Part shown: positions 12,380 through 23,556 of the stretch, piece by piece | Numbering within the stretch: position 1 is the stretch's first letter | Layout: each line of letters opens with the position of its first letter | Origin: Diphasiastrum complanatum | Lineage: Eukaryota > Streptophyta > Lycopodiopsida > Lycopodiales > Lycopodiaceae | Direction: 5' to 3' | DNA length: 64,000 nucleotides | Assembly: GCA_029204225.1 (NCBI GenBank) | Contig: CM055092.1 | Location: 22,941,005 to 23,005,004, forward strand | Notes under the pieces: model-generated | Seen by the model: only the letters and a program-made list of their open reading frames with translations | Told to the model about the DNA's origin: nothing | The model's database searches: none | Program-made: the position numbers and the translations under genes

Positions 12380-13399
12380 AAAAATCATTTATTAGTATGT
12401 GAGACAATACTTTACAGCCACCTACTATCCAACTTTATGAAAAAACAAGCAAAAATGATGATTTTTTACTATTTTCGGTCTTTTCATCACAATAAAGTGG
12501 AAATTCGTGACATACAACTCTTTCTCTAACACAGGCAAACCAATTTATAGAATTACAACCATCTAATTGATTTGATCTTGCTGGATTTTGGTTCTTACTA
12601 TCTATTTTGTGCCAAAAAGCATGAAAAACCAAGCAATTTTGACCAAAACATAGCCTAGAATCATAAATCATTGGAGAGAACCGGCATGCATCATTAATGT
12701 CATCGTTAATGAACCCTAAAACAAAAGTACACTTGCTGGAAAATTCAGATCTACTACATGAAAAAACTCCAAAAAAACATCACAAATTTGCCTTCAAGGA
12801 CAATTTTCCATAAAACCACAAAGAATCCGAAGAGTAATGGATCTTAGCAACATGCAAATTGAAACTGGGATAGTACACCCACTTGTACCCTTGCTATCCA
12901 CCTTGGAAGAGAATTCCAATGATCCAATCCAAAATTTCGACGAAAGGTAGCCCTTCTCCATGTTCTCCCATCTTCATAAGCCTTGCTCTGATACCACTAT
13001 CAGAGAAGCTCCTTAAGATCCTGCTTACAAGATAACACACAATGGAAAACACACTATGGAGCAACCACCCAACCAAGTAGAAGCAACCAATCAACTCTAG
13101 AAGCTTCACCCCCAAGCCAAGGAATAAGAAGCATGAATGTAGAGTGAAACCCTGGCAATGAATCAATGATCACCATGAGGAGTAGGGCGAGTTTGGACCC
13201 AATATATAGAGCCAAAAGCATTTTAGGCACATAGAATTGCTATTGATAACTCTACGCATGCATACACTATTTCATACCTTGTCTAAACTCCATTTAGTGT
13301 GTTCTAGGCCTCACAAAGATATTAGTTACTTTCGGGTCACATCCAGTATGATGTGGCATAACTAATAGCTTGATTTATTGGAGTACCGTGTATCCAACA
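12380..13399 (-). mobile_element. Copia LTR plus internal fragment inserted in ORF3 (left)
   Basis: On the minus strand an LTR begins TGTTGGATACACGG at 13399 and runs to about 12998. It is followed by a perfect copia primer-binding site (TGGTATCAGAGC, 12996-12985) and about 600 bases of internal leader. A TATATA promoter-like box lies near 13201-13208. No pol and no second LTR are visible, so this is a 5' fragment. It splits ORF3 of G1, so it is younger than G1; it is in both arms, so it is older than the inverted duplication. The inner boundary is approximate. Confidence 0.7.
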
Positions 13400-14107
13400 C
13401 TAGGAGTATACTGAATCCTACTTACTTGCCATCGACATAACAGCTGCCACACAACACCAAGCAGCTACACAATGGACCAGAGCGCCACTTGGGTGGTTTG
13501 CATGCAGAGAGAATCAGACAGTTGCTGAATGTCCAAACAAAGAAAAGTTTATACCATTCTGTAGATAATATGACTATGGAAATTGTTATAAAATTTTTTC
13601 TACAAGACCCAAACCACCACTGGTTACTGTTCTAATGAATATAATTAAAATCAAGAAAAGACCAGTAGTTCAATCTGAACCAACTGTATCTTGATGGTTG
13701 TTACCAGACTTCAGAAGCAAAAAGAAGTTCTAGTACCTGCTGAATCTGCACCAACTATAGATATACCTACCACATCAGGGGTGTATCCAAATCTCAAAGT
13801 GTAAAAGAAAAGATATCAAGATACGAGCCAGTGGATTAAACAGTTGCAAGAAGAAAAAGTCCAAGAAGCTACCAAAGCAACAACCAAAGTCCATTGTCCT
13901 TCTATTCCGCCAACAAAAATGATCGTAAATATTCTGTCTAGCAAAATGGATATTACACTAGGAGAATTTCTTAAGTTGGTGCCTACATCAAAAGAAGTAT
14001 TAGCAGATAGGTTGACTTTGAATGGAATCACAAGTCTATCAAAAGCCACTTTTTGTGTCAATTTTGAAGAAACGAACGAAGTACTCTGTGGAGTCTATAT
14101 TTTGTAA

Positions 14108-14605
14108 AAAAATTTAATTTTTATATATGTAAATGTGCTAGAGTGCCTAAATTCATGTAAAGGCCTATTTGCACTTTGTAAATTCACATTTAGGGTAGAA
14201 GTTGCGACATTCCATAAGAGATGCAGTAGCGGATTACAACCGACATTTTGACGGTTTGTAAACGACATTAAGGCCGGTGATCGTTCCTATAAGGTCGACC
14301 TGATTTGATTGTTTATCTGATACCTGAAGAGCCTGAAAGATAAAGTAATTTTTACAACCGCATACCTTGACCAAATTGCTTCATCATTGGTGTTCCTGGA
14401 TGCCAATCTACTCAAATATCCTTGGATAACCAGATATGTCGCTGTAGTATTCATCGTGAATATTGCACAACCAAATCCGTTCACCATCATACATACAATT
14501 ACCATGCAAAAGATGAGATTATTCTCTCTCTTGGGGAACGATCAAGCCATTTATACTACTCAATTCATTGATTTTGTGGAAATCTATAATGACCAGGCCA
14601 CCACA
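14108..14605 (+). mobile_element. Gypsy LTR joining G1 and G2, left copy with deletion
   Basis: The LTR ends in CCACCACA at 14605, just before a gypsy PBS. It lies between the end of G1 ORF3 and the start of G2 gag, so it can serve as the 3' LTR of one and the 5' LTR of the other. The right copy has 465 extra bases (50972-51436) missing here at the junction CTGATTTG/GTCGAC near 14299. The missing part holds the TATA-like promoter, so this copy lacks its core promoter. The 5' edge of the LTR is uncertain. Confidence 0.65.
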
Positions 14606-14610
14606 TAATT

Positions 14611-14628
14611 TGGCGCCATTTCCGAGGA
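14611..14628 (+). promoter_or_regulatory. Gypsy primer-binding site of G2 (left)
   Basis: TGGCGCCATTTCCGAGGA, five bases after the LTR end. It resembles the TGGCGCCGTTGCCGGGG-type PBS (tRNA-Asp) of plant Tat/Athila gypsy elements with a few changes. The right copy reads TGGCACC. Confidence 0.75.
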
Positions 14629-14699
14629 GATGAATTTCACCTTTTGCAATATTTTTGAGTGTATTACATTTACGAATCTTTCTCATGTAATGCAGGCCT

Positions 14700-16470
14700 A
14701 GAACGTACTCTCAAGCAACTATTGAACAGAAACGTTTAGAGCGTGCACATCGATTAGAAGCATATAGGAAATATAGAGATTTGCAGAATTTGCAAAACTC
14801 ACCAATTAGAGCAAGATTAGCACCTTAAGCGTTTAATGATCTTCTAAACGCTACTACAACACTTGTAGATTCATTTAAGAAAAGATCCATTGAAACACCA
14901 ATAGATTCATCTGAAACAGATTCGTCTGATTCTACCTACGAACCAAGTTTAGAATCAAAATTTTCTTCTTCAGACTCATTGTCTGAGCATAGTCTAGATT
15001 TTGATCCTCCAAGTTCACCTAGTTCACCACCATGTATTAATATGGCTAAGCCAGTGCCACCCACATCTACAAAAATCAGATATGATTTCTTTAAGGGATC
15101 ATCATTTGAAGATCTGGATAGGAGCCCAATATCCAGTTCCTATGCAAAATGAATGGTTCTTGGGCGGTTTGCCTAAGAAAATGGATTGTTGTTGTCGACA
15201 TGGTTTAATGACTTCTTTGGAAGATGTCATCGCCTCTGCCGAGAATTACGAAACTTCACGAATTTCTCGTAGATGGAAAAATGAAAGAAAAAGTAGTAAA
15301 AAACACAAATTTAAACGAACAGAAGAATCTGACTCATCTACTGAGTCTAAATCATAATCTATTCAGTGGATGAGGAAGAATCTTCTGAGTATTCATCTTA
15401 TTCTTCTTCATCAGAAGAAGAATCTTTTTATAGGAAATCCAAGAATAGGAACTCAGATAGGCAGAAAAGAATGGAGAAATTCCAAAAAGATGGATCCATT
15501 AAGGAAGAGTGTTGAGTTGTTAGCAAAAGAAATGAGTGATTTAAATGTCCAAATGTCTGATGTTAAAGCCAAGCGAAAGAATCGAAGCCTAATGCCAATG
15601 TTTGTTGTACTGCTTGTGGGAAGGAAGGTCATTATAAGACCAACTGTTCCAGTTTATAGACTAACTATTTAGAAGAGGAACTATTCCTCTGTCCAATTAA
15701 TAATCATGAGGAGGTAGCTTATATTGCAACTCCTACTAACCAAAAAACCATTATATCAAAACAACGTACTGGTCAATAGTACACTATTTTGCGAAGGGGC
15801 GGAACACGAGATTCCACTCCACCACCCAGAGTAAGGGGTTCGTGCTACAATTGCGGAGCCCCGGGTCACTATTCGCCTGATTGTCCTGAACCCAGGAGGT
15901 CATTAGGATATGTGCCGCTCTGCGCTAACTGTAAAGGCAAAGGCCATGTCACTACTGAATGTCCTCAGTCACAACAACCACGGTCTAAACCAAGGTTTGT
16001 AAACTCACCTAGGGAAGACGACCATCGGCCATCTAAGACTAACACTAACATGATAGTTTAGAGGATAAAAGTAGAGTCTAAATTATTAGATCAAGACCAT
16101 CAATGGCCAAATTTAGATGAAAAGATAAATAAGTAGTAGTAAAGATTCTTTAACTCTTAAAGATAAGAAAAAAACTAAGATGAAAATTGCAAAAATCACA
16201 AAAAACGCAAAAAACACGACAGAAAAAATGAAAGTCGCAGAACAGATAACGAAAATTCCTAGTAATAAAGAATTAAACCTTGATATGTCTAATGAAAAAT
16301 TTTATGATGTTGATATTAGTTCAGAAGCTAAAAAGCTTTTAGACGAGGAAATTAGAAAAGTTAAAAATGTAACATTTTCAGATCTAGTTATAAGTAGTGA
16401 GATACCTACAAATCTGTCGCCACTTAGAAACTGTTCTTATGATATTGTAAAAGACCTTATTTCCAGATGA
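14700..16470 (+). pseudogene. G2 gag with three CCHC knuckles, left copy
   Basis: Nucleocapsid-bearing gag remnant. The start has a charged segment (IEQKRLERAHRLEAYRKYRD), then a Ser/Asp-rich stretch and a piece with NEWFFGGLPKKM-type sequence near 15150. Three zinc knuckles follow: CTACGKEGHYKTNC (about 15605), CYNCGAPGHYSPDC (15843) and CANCKGKGHVTTEC (15921). The linker NKELNLDMSNEKF... (16180-16470) matches that of G1. Frameshifts separate the parts. It ends at a junction with integrase where about 2.5 kb of PR-RT-RH is missing compared with G1. Confidence 0.85.
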
Positions 16471-17705
16471 ACATATAATGCGTATCCAATCAAAAACATC
16501 AATGTATATGGACATTATTAACTTCTTACAGGACCAGAGATATCCTGAACATTTTAATAAATATCAAAAAACTGTTTTTCTTTCAAAGGTAGGACCTTAT
16601 ACGATTGTAAATAGAATATTGTATAAATTAGGAATTGACAATAGTCTCCGCTGATGTTTAGAACCAACCAAGACGACCATTGTAATAAGTGCATTACATG
16701 AGGAAGATTCGGGAGGTCACTATGCTCTTAAAAACACTGCAAAAAAGATTTTCAATGCTAAATATTGGTGGCCTACCGTCTATAGAGATGTTAAATTATT
16801 CATTCAAAAATGTGGTGCATGCCAGAGGATGGAGAAAGCGAGCTTCGCGACACATTGGCCACTTACTCCAATTATCCCCTTAGCACCCTTTGAGAAGTCG
16901 GGTATAGATTTTGTAGGACCTATCAAACCGATCACGCGTGTTACATACTCATTGCACAAACTATGCTACCAAAGAATGATGCTAAGACTATAGCAAAGTT
17001 TTTATTCCAAAACATTATCACGCGATATGGTTGTCCCTTAGAACTTGTTAGCGATAGGGAAACCCATTTCTTTAATCAGACCATTGAGGCCATGTTGTCA
17101 TATTTCTCTATTACACATCGCCTCCATATAATCCAAAAGCAAATGGGCTTACGGAGTGGGCAAAAAGAATCCTATGTAAAATTTTGAATAAAGTAATGGA
17201 AGCACATTATTTTGAATGGGATCAAAAGTTACCGTCAGTCTTATGGGCATATAGAACTGCTGAAAAGATTACAACTAGGCAGACTCCATACTATCTTGTG
17301 TATGGAGTGCATCCCATACTACCAATAGAATTCGGAGTTCTGACGTTCCGCATTAGTAATGAAGAACGAATGGACGAACACGATAGTTTCCGGGAGCGGA
17401 TGATTTCTTTGACGCAACTGGAAGAGGATCGCCGTCTTTCATTAATCGAGACTGAACGAGTCCATAATAAAAGAAAAGAAATTTTTGACCAATCCATTAA
17501 GAAAATAAAAATAAAACAAGGGGACTATGTGCTTCTGTATGATAATAGACACATGTCGTTTCTTGGGAAATTACATACCAGATGAATGGGACCGTATAAA
17601 GTCATAGAAGTTTTTAATAATGGATCACTTTAGTTAGCTGATCTCCAAGGACATTTACTTGACACTTGAGTAAATGGCTCAAGGGTGAAGCGCTACTATG
17701 ACTAA
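16471..17705 (+). pseudogene. G2 integrase, left copy
   Basis: Begins at a deletion junction (G1-equivalent about 5175 joined to 7684, with AGA microhomology) within the sequence before the integrase zinc finger. The finger reads HEEDSGGHYALK ... C..CQRM, complete unlike G1. Core residues are GIDFVGP (about 16900), LVSDRETHF (about 17045) and a shifted NGLTEWAK (about 17145), so all three DDE residues are present but the frame is broken. The C-terminal part (17184-17705) ends NGSRVKRYYD. G2 cannot make RT, so it would depend on another element. Confidence 0.85.
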
Positions 17706-18342
17706 TTTTCGATGCATCCGTTTTCAACAGCCGTCATTTTTTGTCCAATCATTTTCACCAAAGCATGTGATAAACCCGACACCTTTGCATCCTTCGTTCT
17801 AATTTTTTGCAAAAATGCCAAAACCATCGCTTCATTGTTTTGTATTGTAGCGAAAAACCTGACACCTTCGCTACATTTCCATATCATTGTTGCAAAAAAT
17901 CCAACACCATATTGGAATATGGTGTATTCAGCATTTTTAGAAATATGGAAATTGCGACACTTCTACTATCGCATTTTTCGGGATTTTCCTTCATTCTATT
18001 TTTCACTATTGAGATTTCTTGCCAAAAATATGCGAAAAACCCGACTCAGACATTGAGCGAAACTTTTGCGAACTAGGCGTAGCATTTGTGTATTTTATTT
18101 ATCTATTTATTTATTTATTTATTTTAGCACTAGACACTTCATTATTGAGTATGTACCTTCAAAATGAAGGACACGCTTTCATTTAATATTAGTCTAATCC
18201 ACCAAAATATCATCAATATGCCTAAAACCTCAAATACCTTTGTTTGTTGTCGCTACCACTTTCCATCACTCTTGCTCTCTGATTTCTTAATTGTTGCAAT
18301 CAAGCTCTTTTCTGCCATCGCTCATTTACAATTGCAAGCACC
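17706..18342 (+). repeat. G2 integrase-ORF3 spacer with motif repeats (left)
   Basis: Same position and style as the G1 block. It has repeated GCGAAAAACC(C)GAC and CTTCGC variants, and the palindrome CACCATATTGGAATATGGTG at 17905-17924. It then shares the stretch ATTATTGAGTATGTACCTTC before ORF3 with G1. Confidence 0.6.
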
Positions 18343-19348
18343 ATGGCGATCGTATTCAAAACGCACCCAAAGCCAGTGTTACCAGTGTTACAACCACTAG
18401 CTACACGAGTGCAAATTAAAGGACTTTTTCAGTTCGATCCATTAGTAATTCTTACTGATTTGTATCATGAGCTGATCTGCAATTTGAGTGAAACAGAAGA
18501 AAGACATATTTCCACCACTGTCCGCAATCAAGAAATTGTGAAGGATTTTACTGTCATGCCTTAGGATTGCCTATGGACGATAGTATGCCAGTTACTAAAC
18601 CAGATTACATCGCAGCGGAGTTTTCCAAGAAGAAGCTTACCTTGAGAAACGGGGATATAAACTCTCTTACATCAAAGATCCCAATCTCAAAAGCTTCATT
18701 TGCTTTGCTCTTGCTTCTATCTTTTTACCAGAGCAAGAGTACACTATCTCAAATACAAATATGAGATATCTGCTGAGAGCCCTGAATGGAGAGCCTATTG
18801 TCTTTGGATAGATTGCTTTTAAGCAATTCTATAAATCAGTAAAGATTAATCAATTTTCTAGGCTAGGTCTGTAGATGGGTATTTTGTGTATGCATGCTGG
18901 ATAACAGTGCAGGAAGACATCAGGATTGCACCAGTGCTGCCATAGCTAGCCCCATCAGTAGAGGCTAAATCCTAGATGCAAATATCAAAGGCAACCACCG
19001 TAGAGAAGACATCATCATCGTCAATTCAAGGCAGCTCGGCGAGGATGTCTTCACCATCATCCCAGTATACGCAATTGTCCAGTACAGAGAAAAATAGGGA
19101 CACGGAAGAAGAAGCAAAGGATACTGCTGACCAGGAGTAGAATCAAGCTGATATACCACAAGAGCCAGCACCACAAGAAGAAGAACAACTTCATGATGAT
19201 CAGCAGGACAGTGGAAGTGATGTCAAGGCACCAGTCCTCGATGCCGAATTGTATCAAAAGATTTTTGGTACACTACTGCTGGATACACAAGCGGCTATCC
19301 AGCATCTTGCCAGCTTAGAGAAGGTTTCTAGGAAGTATGGTTCGAGGT
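18343..19348 (+). pseudogene. G2 ORF3, 3'-truncated, left copy
   Basis: Starts with ATG at 18343 (MAIVFKTHPKP), parallel to G1 ORF3. It has about 30 bases that G1 lost (around LPVLQPLATRVQI). It runs through the N-terminal domain into the segment IFGTLLLDTQAAIQHLASLEK just before the coiled coil. It stops at 19348 where copia A begins. Frameshifts and stops are present. Confidence 0.6.
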
Positions 19349-20790
19349 AATCTGAAGCACTTGACAAATTCACAGAATATGTGAATTGGGCTGAAAGATG
19401 TACAGGCAGCAAAGTGAAGCAGATCAGGATAGATCGAGGTGGTGAATACATCTCAAATCGTTTCACTAGCTTTTGCAATGATCGTGGCATCATTCACAGA
19501 AGGACTGCAACCTACACACCGCAACACAATGGTGTTGCAGAAAGAAAGAACATGACCCTGATGGAAGCAGCCAGATGTATGATGGCCTACTCGAAGGCTA
19601 CAAGGGTAATGTGGGCTAAAGCAGTAGCTACAGCCGCATACATCTAGAATAGGACATGCAAGTCTAGTGTTCCTCACAGGACACCACATGAGCTATGGTG
19701 GGGTAGAAAGCCCAACCTGTCTCACGTCAAAATCTTTGGCTGTGCAGCTTATGCACATATTCTAGATAAGCTTCAAAAGAAGCTTGATGAGAAAGCCGAG
19801 CAGGGATTTTTGGTAGGTTATGAGAACAATTCGTCATACTACATAGTCTACACGCTAGAGACGAACACTGTGAAAATAGTGAGAGATGTCAGATTTGATG
19901 AGAGCAGGACAATGGCCAATGACGATCCTAACAGCTATGAAGTTCTGGAGAGACAATACTATGAACTGCCACAAGTGACAGAGGGAGCAGAGAACGAACA
20001 CGAGAACGAAGATTTTTGAGTCGTTTCCCATTTGAGCGACGAATATGAAGAAAAACGCTTCGAGAGATAGCCTACTACTATAGTTCCTATAAACCAAGAT
20101 GGTTTCGAACCGAGCATAGCAGACAAAGACAAAGGCATTGCTGTCCCATAAGGATATCCTAGAAGGTCGACTAGACCACGAAGAGCGCCAATAAGATATG
20201 TGCCAGGCAGCTCAGCTTCCATATCAGAAGAGTTCTACGGATTCAATGGTGATCCATAGACTTTTGAGGAAGCAATTGTAAGTCTTGAAAAGGACAGATG
20301 GATCTAAGCCATGAATGAAGAGATGGAGTCCACGAGAAAGAACCAGGTATGGACGTTGGAGCCATTACCACATAAGCGCAAGATTGTCAAATGCAAATGG
20401 GTTTTCAAGCTCAAATACGGACTAGATGGGAATGTCACAAAATACAAGGCAAGGCTTGTAGCGAAGGGATTTTCTCAGAGATATGATATTGACTACTCTG
20501 AAACCTTCTCTTATGTCGTCAAACATTCGTCCCTATGTCTGTTATTTGCATATGCTACAGATTATGACCTCAGGATCCACATTGTGGATGAGAAGATAGC
20601 CTTCTTGCATGGCGAACTAGACGAAGAGGTCTATATGGATCAACCCCCAGAATATGTCTCGAGTTCACTTCCTGACTATGCATGTAGAATGCATAGAAGT
20701 ATCTACGGTCTGAAACAATCAGTCCGACAATGGTACAAGAAGAAAGATCAAGCCCTGAAATCATTAGGATTCAAGCCTCTGTTGGCTGAT
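19349..20790 (+). pseudogene. Copia element A: integrase and RT, left copy
   Basis: Joined abruptly to G2 ORF3. The integrase core carries RIDRGGEYISN (second catalytic Asp) and TPQHNGVAERKN (Glu); the piece with the first Asp is absent. The RT N-terminal half follows (CKWVFKLKYG, KARLVAKGFSQ, IYGLKQS). It stops before the YxDD region. Stops at 19645, 20068 and 20305 are Gln codons in the right copy. It ends at 20790, where unrelated copia B starts. Confidence 0.85.
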
Positions 20791-22195
20791 TCCAATAGGT
20801 GTTTGGATGCATTTTCTATGTGCATACACCTTTGAAGAAAAGGACCAAGGAAGATCCATCATCAATCAAAGGTATTACGCTCGAGTATGGCAAGGCAAGC
20901 AAGGGATATAAGGTATACATTCCATCTTCAAACAAGTTTGTGTTTTCTAGAGATATCATTTTTCATGAGGATACTATGCATAAACTTACTGACGGCTCAG
21001 TCAAATCACCTATCTAGAGGGAGGTGGCCGAGGATCAAGATGTCATAGATCTTGAGGAGGAGCTAGAGCCAAATGAACCAATCACTCCAAGAAGATCATC
21101 AAGGGTAAGGATGGAGCCATTGTGGCTCACATACCAAGAAAAGGGAAAGAAAGCTGAGGGTAATCCATCTTCATCCTTTGCACTCATTTCAAGTTTTGAA
21201 GAACCTTCATGTGTAAAAGATGCATTGAGCTCAAATGAATGGTTTCAAGCTATGATAGATGAATATAATGCTTTGATGGAGAATGGCACATGGATCCTTG
21301 TTGATAGACCTCTTAAGAATGTGATTCGATGTAAATGGATTTTTAAGCTAAAACTCAATATGAATGGAAGTGTAAGCAAACACAAGGCAAGTCTAGTTGC
21401 CAAAGGATATGCTCAAGCAAAGGGCATAGATTTTGAAGAAACTTTTGCACCTATGGCCAAGATGGTCACAATAAGGTTAGTTCTTGCACTTGCTTTACAT
21501 TTTGGTTGGATGCTATTTTAAATGGATGTTTCTAATGCATTCTTAAATGGTAGGCCTGATATATGCTTTAGTGTGTGTAGGCTAAGTCAATATATGCAAG
21601 ATCCATTAGTGATACATTGGAAAAATGCTAAAAGGATCTTGAGATACATCTCGGGTATTCTAGATCACGGAATTCTCTATAGAGGAGATGTCATTGATTT
21701 GCATGCCTTTAGTGACTTGGATTTTGCAAGTGACAAAAGGGATAGGTTGTTTACAAATTCCTATGGAGGAGTAGTTTCTTGGTTGTCAAAGAAACACGAA
21801 ACCATTTTTCTTTAATCGAAGCCAAGTATAAAGCTCTCACCACTACAACAAAGGAGCTATTATGGATCAAAAGACTACTTATGGAGCTGAAAGTCATGAG
21901 TTTAGATATTGTTCCAACTCTCTATAATGACAACATTTCAGCCCAAATCTCTACAATGACATCATTTCAGCCAATCCAATCCTCCATGCAAGGTCAAAAC
22001 ATATTGAGATCTCTCATAATTTCGTGAGAGAGAAGGTGCAAACAAAGGAGATATCTTTGGAGCATGTGGGAAGTAGTGAATGTATTGCTGATATCCTCAC
22101 TAAACCACTTAAAAGAGCTTCATTTGTGAAGTTAAGACCAGCCTTAGGGTTGATAAACAACTCTATGTTATCTTCAAACTAGTTGTGAGGAGGAG
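20791..22195 (+). pseudogene. Copia element B: integrase end, RT, RNase H, left copy
   Basis: Second copia family joined to A. It has an integrase C-terminal region (GCIFYVHTPLKKRTKED; FSRDIIFHED), an acidic linker, an RT start (CKWIFKLKLNMNG, EETFAPMAKMV), then after a TAA at a conserved Gln, MDVSNAFLNG. There an internal deletion (near 21552) joins directly to the RNase H-proximal sequence (ICFSVCRLSQYM), removing the YVDD catalytic part. RNase H and the tail run to about 22180. The purine tract GAGGAGGAG at 22187-22195 is the polypurine tract. Confidence 0.85.
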
Positions 22196-22705
22196 TGTTA
22201 AATTTACACAAGCTAGTTTGCACAATTACCACTTGTAAATGACTTTGAGGCCATGTTCTGGGATGTTACACGTGCCCAAAGCATAGGATACCTTGTTCTA
22301 ATTCAAATCATTAACCTATCTTTGGAATGGTACCTTTGGGATATGTCCAAAAAGTTCATAGATAGGGTAGAGAAAAAGTAGGAGCTAAAAATAGCATTTT
22401 TATCATTGTTTTTGGATCTCAAGACATTGATCCTAAATAGGGTGGATCAGGTTAGGTTATGATGAATACATAGAAGCCCTAATATGCTCAGATCTGAGCT
22501 CTACATGTATAAATATGTGATGAGATTTCCATCCAATAGTATGAGCAAAATGACTAGTTTGAGTCTATGATTTGATTGATGAATGCTATTGGCTTATGAT
22601 TTTTTGTAATGGTTGAATGAGTTTGGAGTTGTAGGTACAGTACACAGGCAGCAGCAAACCATACTTTCAAACGTGTGAAGAATTTTGGAGGTAATTGATG
22701 GAGTT
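22196..22705 (+). mobile_element. 3' LTR of copia B (left)
   Basis: Begins TGTTAAATTT immediately after the polypurine tract. It contains a TATAAATA box at 22508-22515. The 3' edge is not resolved; homology with the right arm breaks at 22706. No 5' LTR of this family was seen. Confidence 0.6.
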
Positions 22706-22832
22706 CAAGCCAAGATAAGCTAGGAATCAATGCATTGATTAGTAATCTAGCTTTTAGATGTTGTTCGGATCTTAAGTAGGTGCTTTCTCCGTCATTTCTA
22801 GGATAAAATGGGATTATTTTGCTTCATTTTTA

Positions 22833-23276
22833 TCAATAAGAAGTAGAAATCTCAAAAACATTAGAAGCCATGAAAAAAATGATTAGTACCGATGATCGAA
22901 GTACTCTTTTCTTCAAACAAGAACTTCTACTCAATGATTTCGCTAATGACTCATATGATAATGATTCTTCCTCACTATCATTCACAATGACATCATTCAA
23001 AGTGCATCCTACTTTGAACTCTTCACATACTTCTCTTCTTCTTGACTTGTGACTATCTCCCTCACCAAGTCTCTTGATAGAACCATTTGATCTACTCTCT
23101 TTATGAAGACATGTGACTCCACTTGCTGCTGCAAAAATGACTTTCTTGGACTCATCACAAAAGAATGTAGAAGAACCAACTCCTTCATGCATGCACCTAG
23201 CAACATCCTTTTCCATATGATCAAAGCAATCATTCAGCAACAACCTTTTCCAAGGAAGAAGTTGTATCGTCTCCAT
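22833..23276 (-). CDS. Unidentified ORF, left copy
   Basis: Open frame of 147 residues starting METIQLLPWKRLL. It is Ser/Lys/Glu-rich with a basic patch (SHKSRRREVCEEF), and has no family I recognise. The right copy is nearly the same but shifted in the middle (AAASGV region), so the left is the better copy. It is divergent from the next gene, with about 280 bases between the starts. It could be a host gene fragment. Confidence 0.4.
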   Translation of the reverse strand: METIQLLPWKRLLLNDCFDHMEKDVARCMHEGVGSSTFFCDESKKVIFAAASGVTCLHKESRSNGSIKRLGEGDSHKSRRREVCEEFKVGCTLNDVIVNDSEEESLSYESLAKSLSRSSCLKKRVLRSSVLIIFFMASNVFEISTSY

Positions 23277-23556
23277 TGATGAGTTAGCTCTTTCCGTAAC
23301 TCATCACTGCCTGAAGAGACCCAAAAATATTGAAAATGAATATGACAGATGGTTGAGATGAGAAAATCCATGTACCATTAATGTATTTGCATGGTCAAAT
23401 CATGGTTAACGGGGTTAACCAAAGTTAATTTGTGGTGCCAAATAGATCAGTGTTTCAAATTTTTGCCAACACATTTTTTCAGATTCATGGCGTTTTGTCT
23501 ACGCAAATTTTTAGATTCATAGTTCATTGTTTCAGATTTTTGCATGCAAATTACAA

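Larger units (their letters stand above)
9823..14107 (+). pseudogene. G1 3' accessory ORF (ORF3), left copy, interrupted
   Basis: Extra ORF after integrase, starting at ATG 9823 (MAIVFKMHPKP). In order: an N-terminal domain (9823-10262), a Glu/Lys/Ala-rich coiled coil (about 10300-10680; KDAELEEIKAEL), a middle domain (11279-12044), more coding sequence to about 12370, then, after an inserted copia LTR fragment, a degenerate Cys-bearing segment (about 13490-13570) and a C-terminal part (13844-14107; KMDITLGEFLKLVP) like the gag-protease linker of other LTR elements. A GT-AG intron-like segment (about 11192-11268) ends in a pyrimidine-rich tract and TTTTTGTAG. Several stops break it. It ends beside the LTR at 14108, as expected for a 3' ORF. 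I do not recognise a named family; gag-like is inference. Confidence 0.6.

Noticed and set aside
17291-17497. Antisense ORF within G2 integrase
   Set aside because: Shadow of the integrase coding frame on the opposite strand.
4667-22195. Alternative genetic code with TAA/TAG as Gln
   Set aside because: Frameshifts are common, TGA also appears at Arg codons, some stops replace Tyr or Glu, and Gln is normally CAA/CAG in the same ORFs. Decay by C-to-T change explains more.
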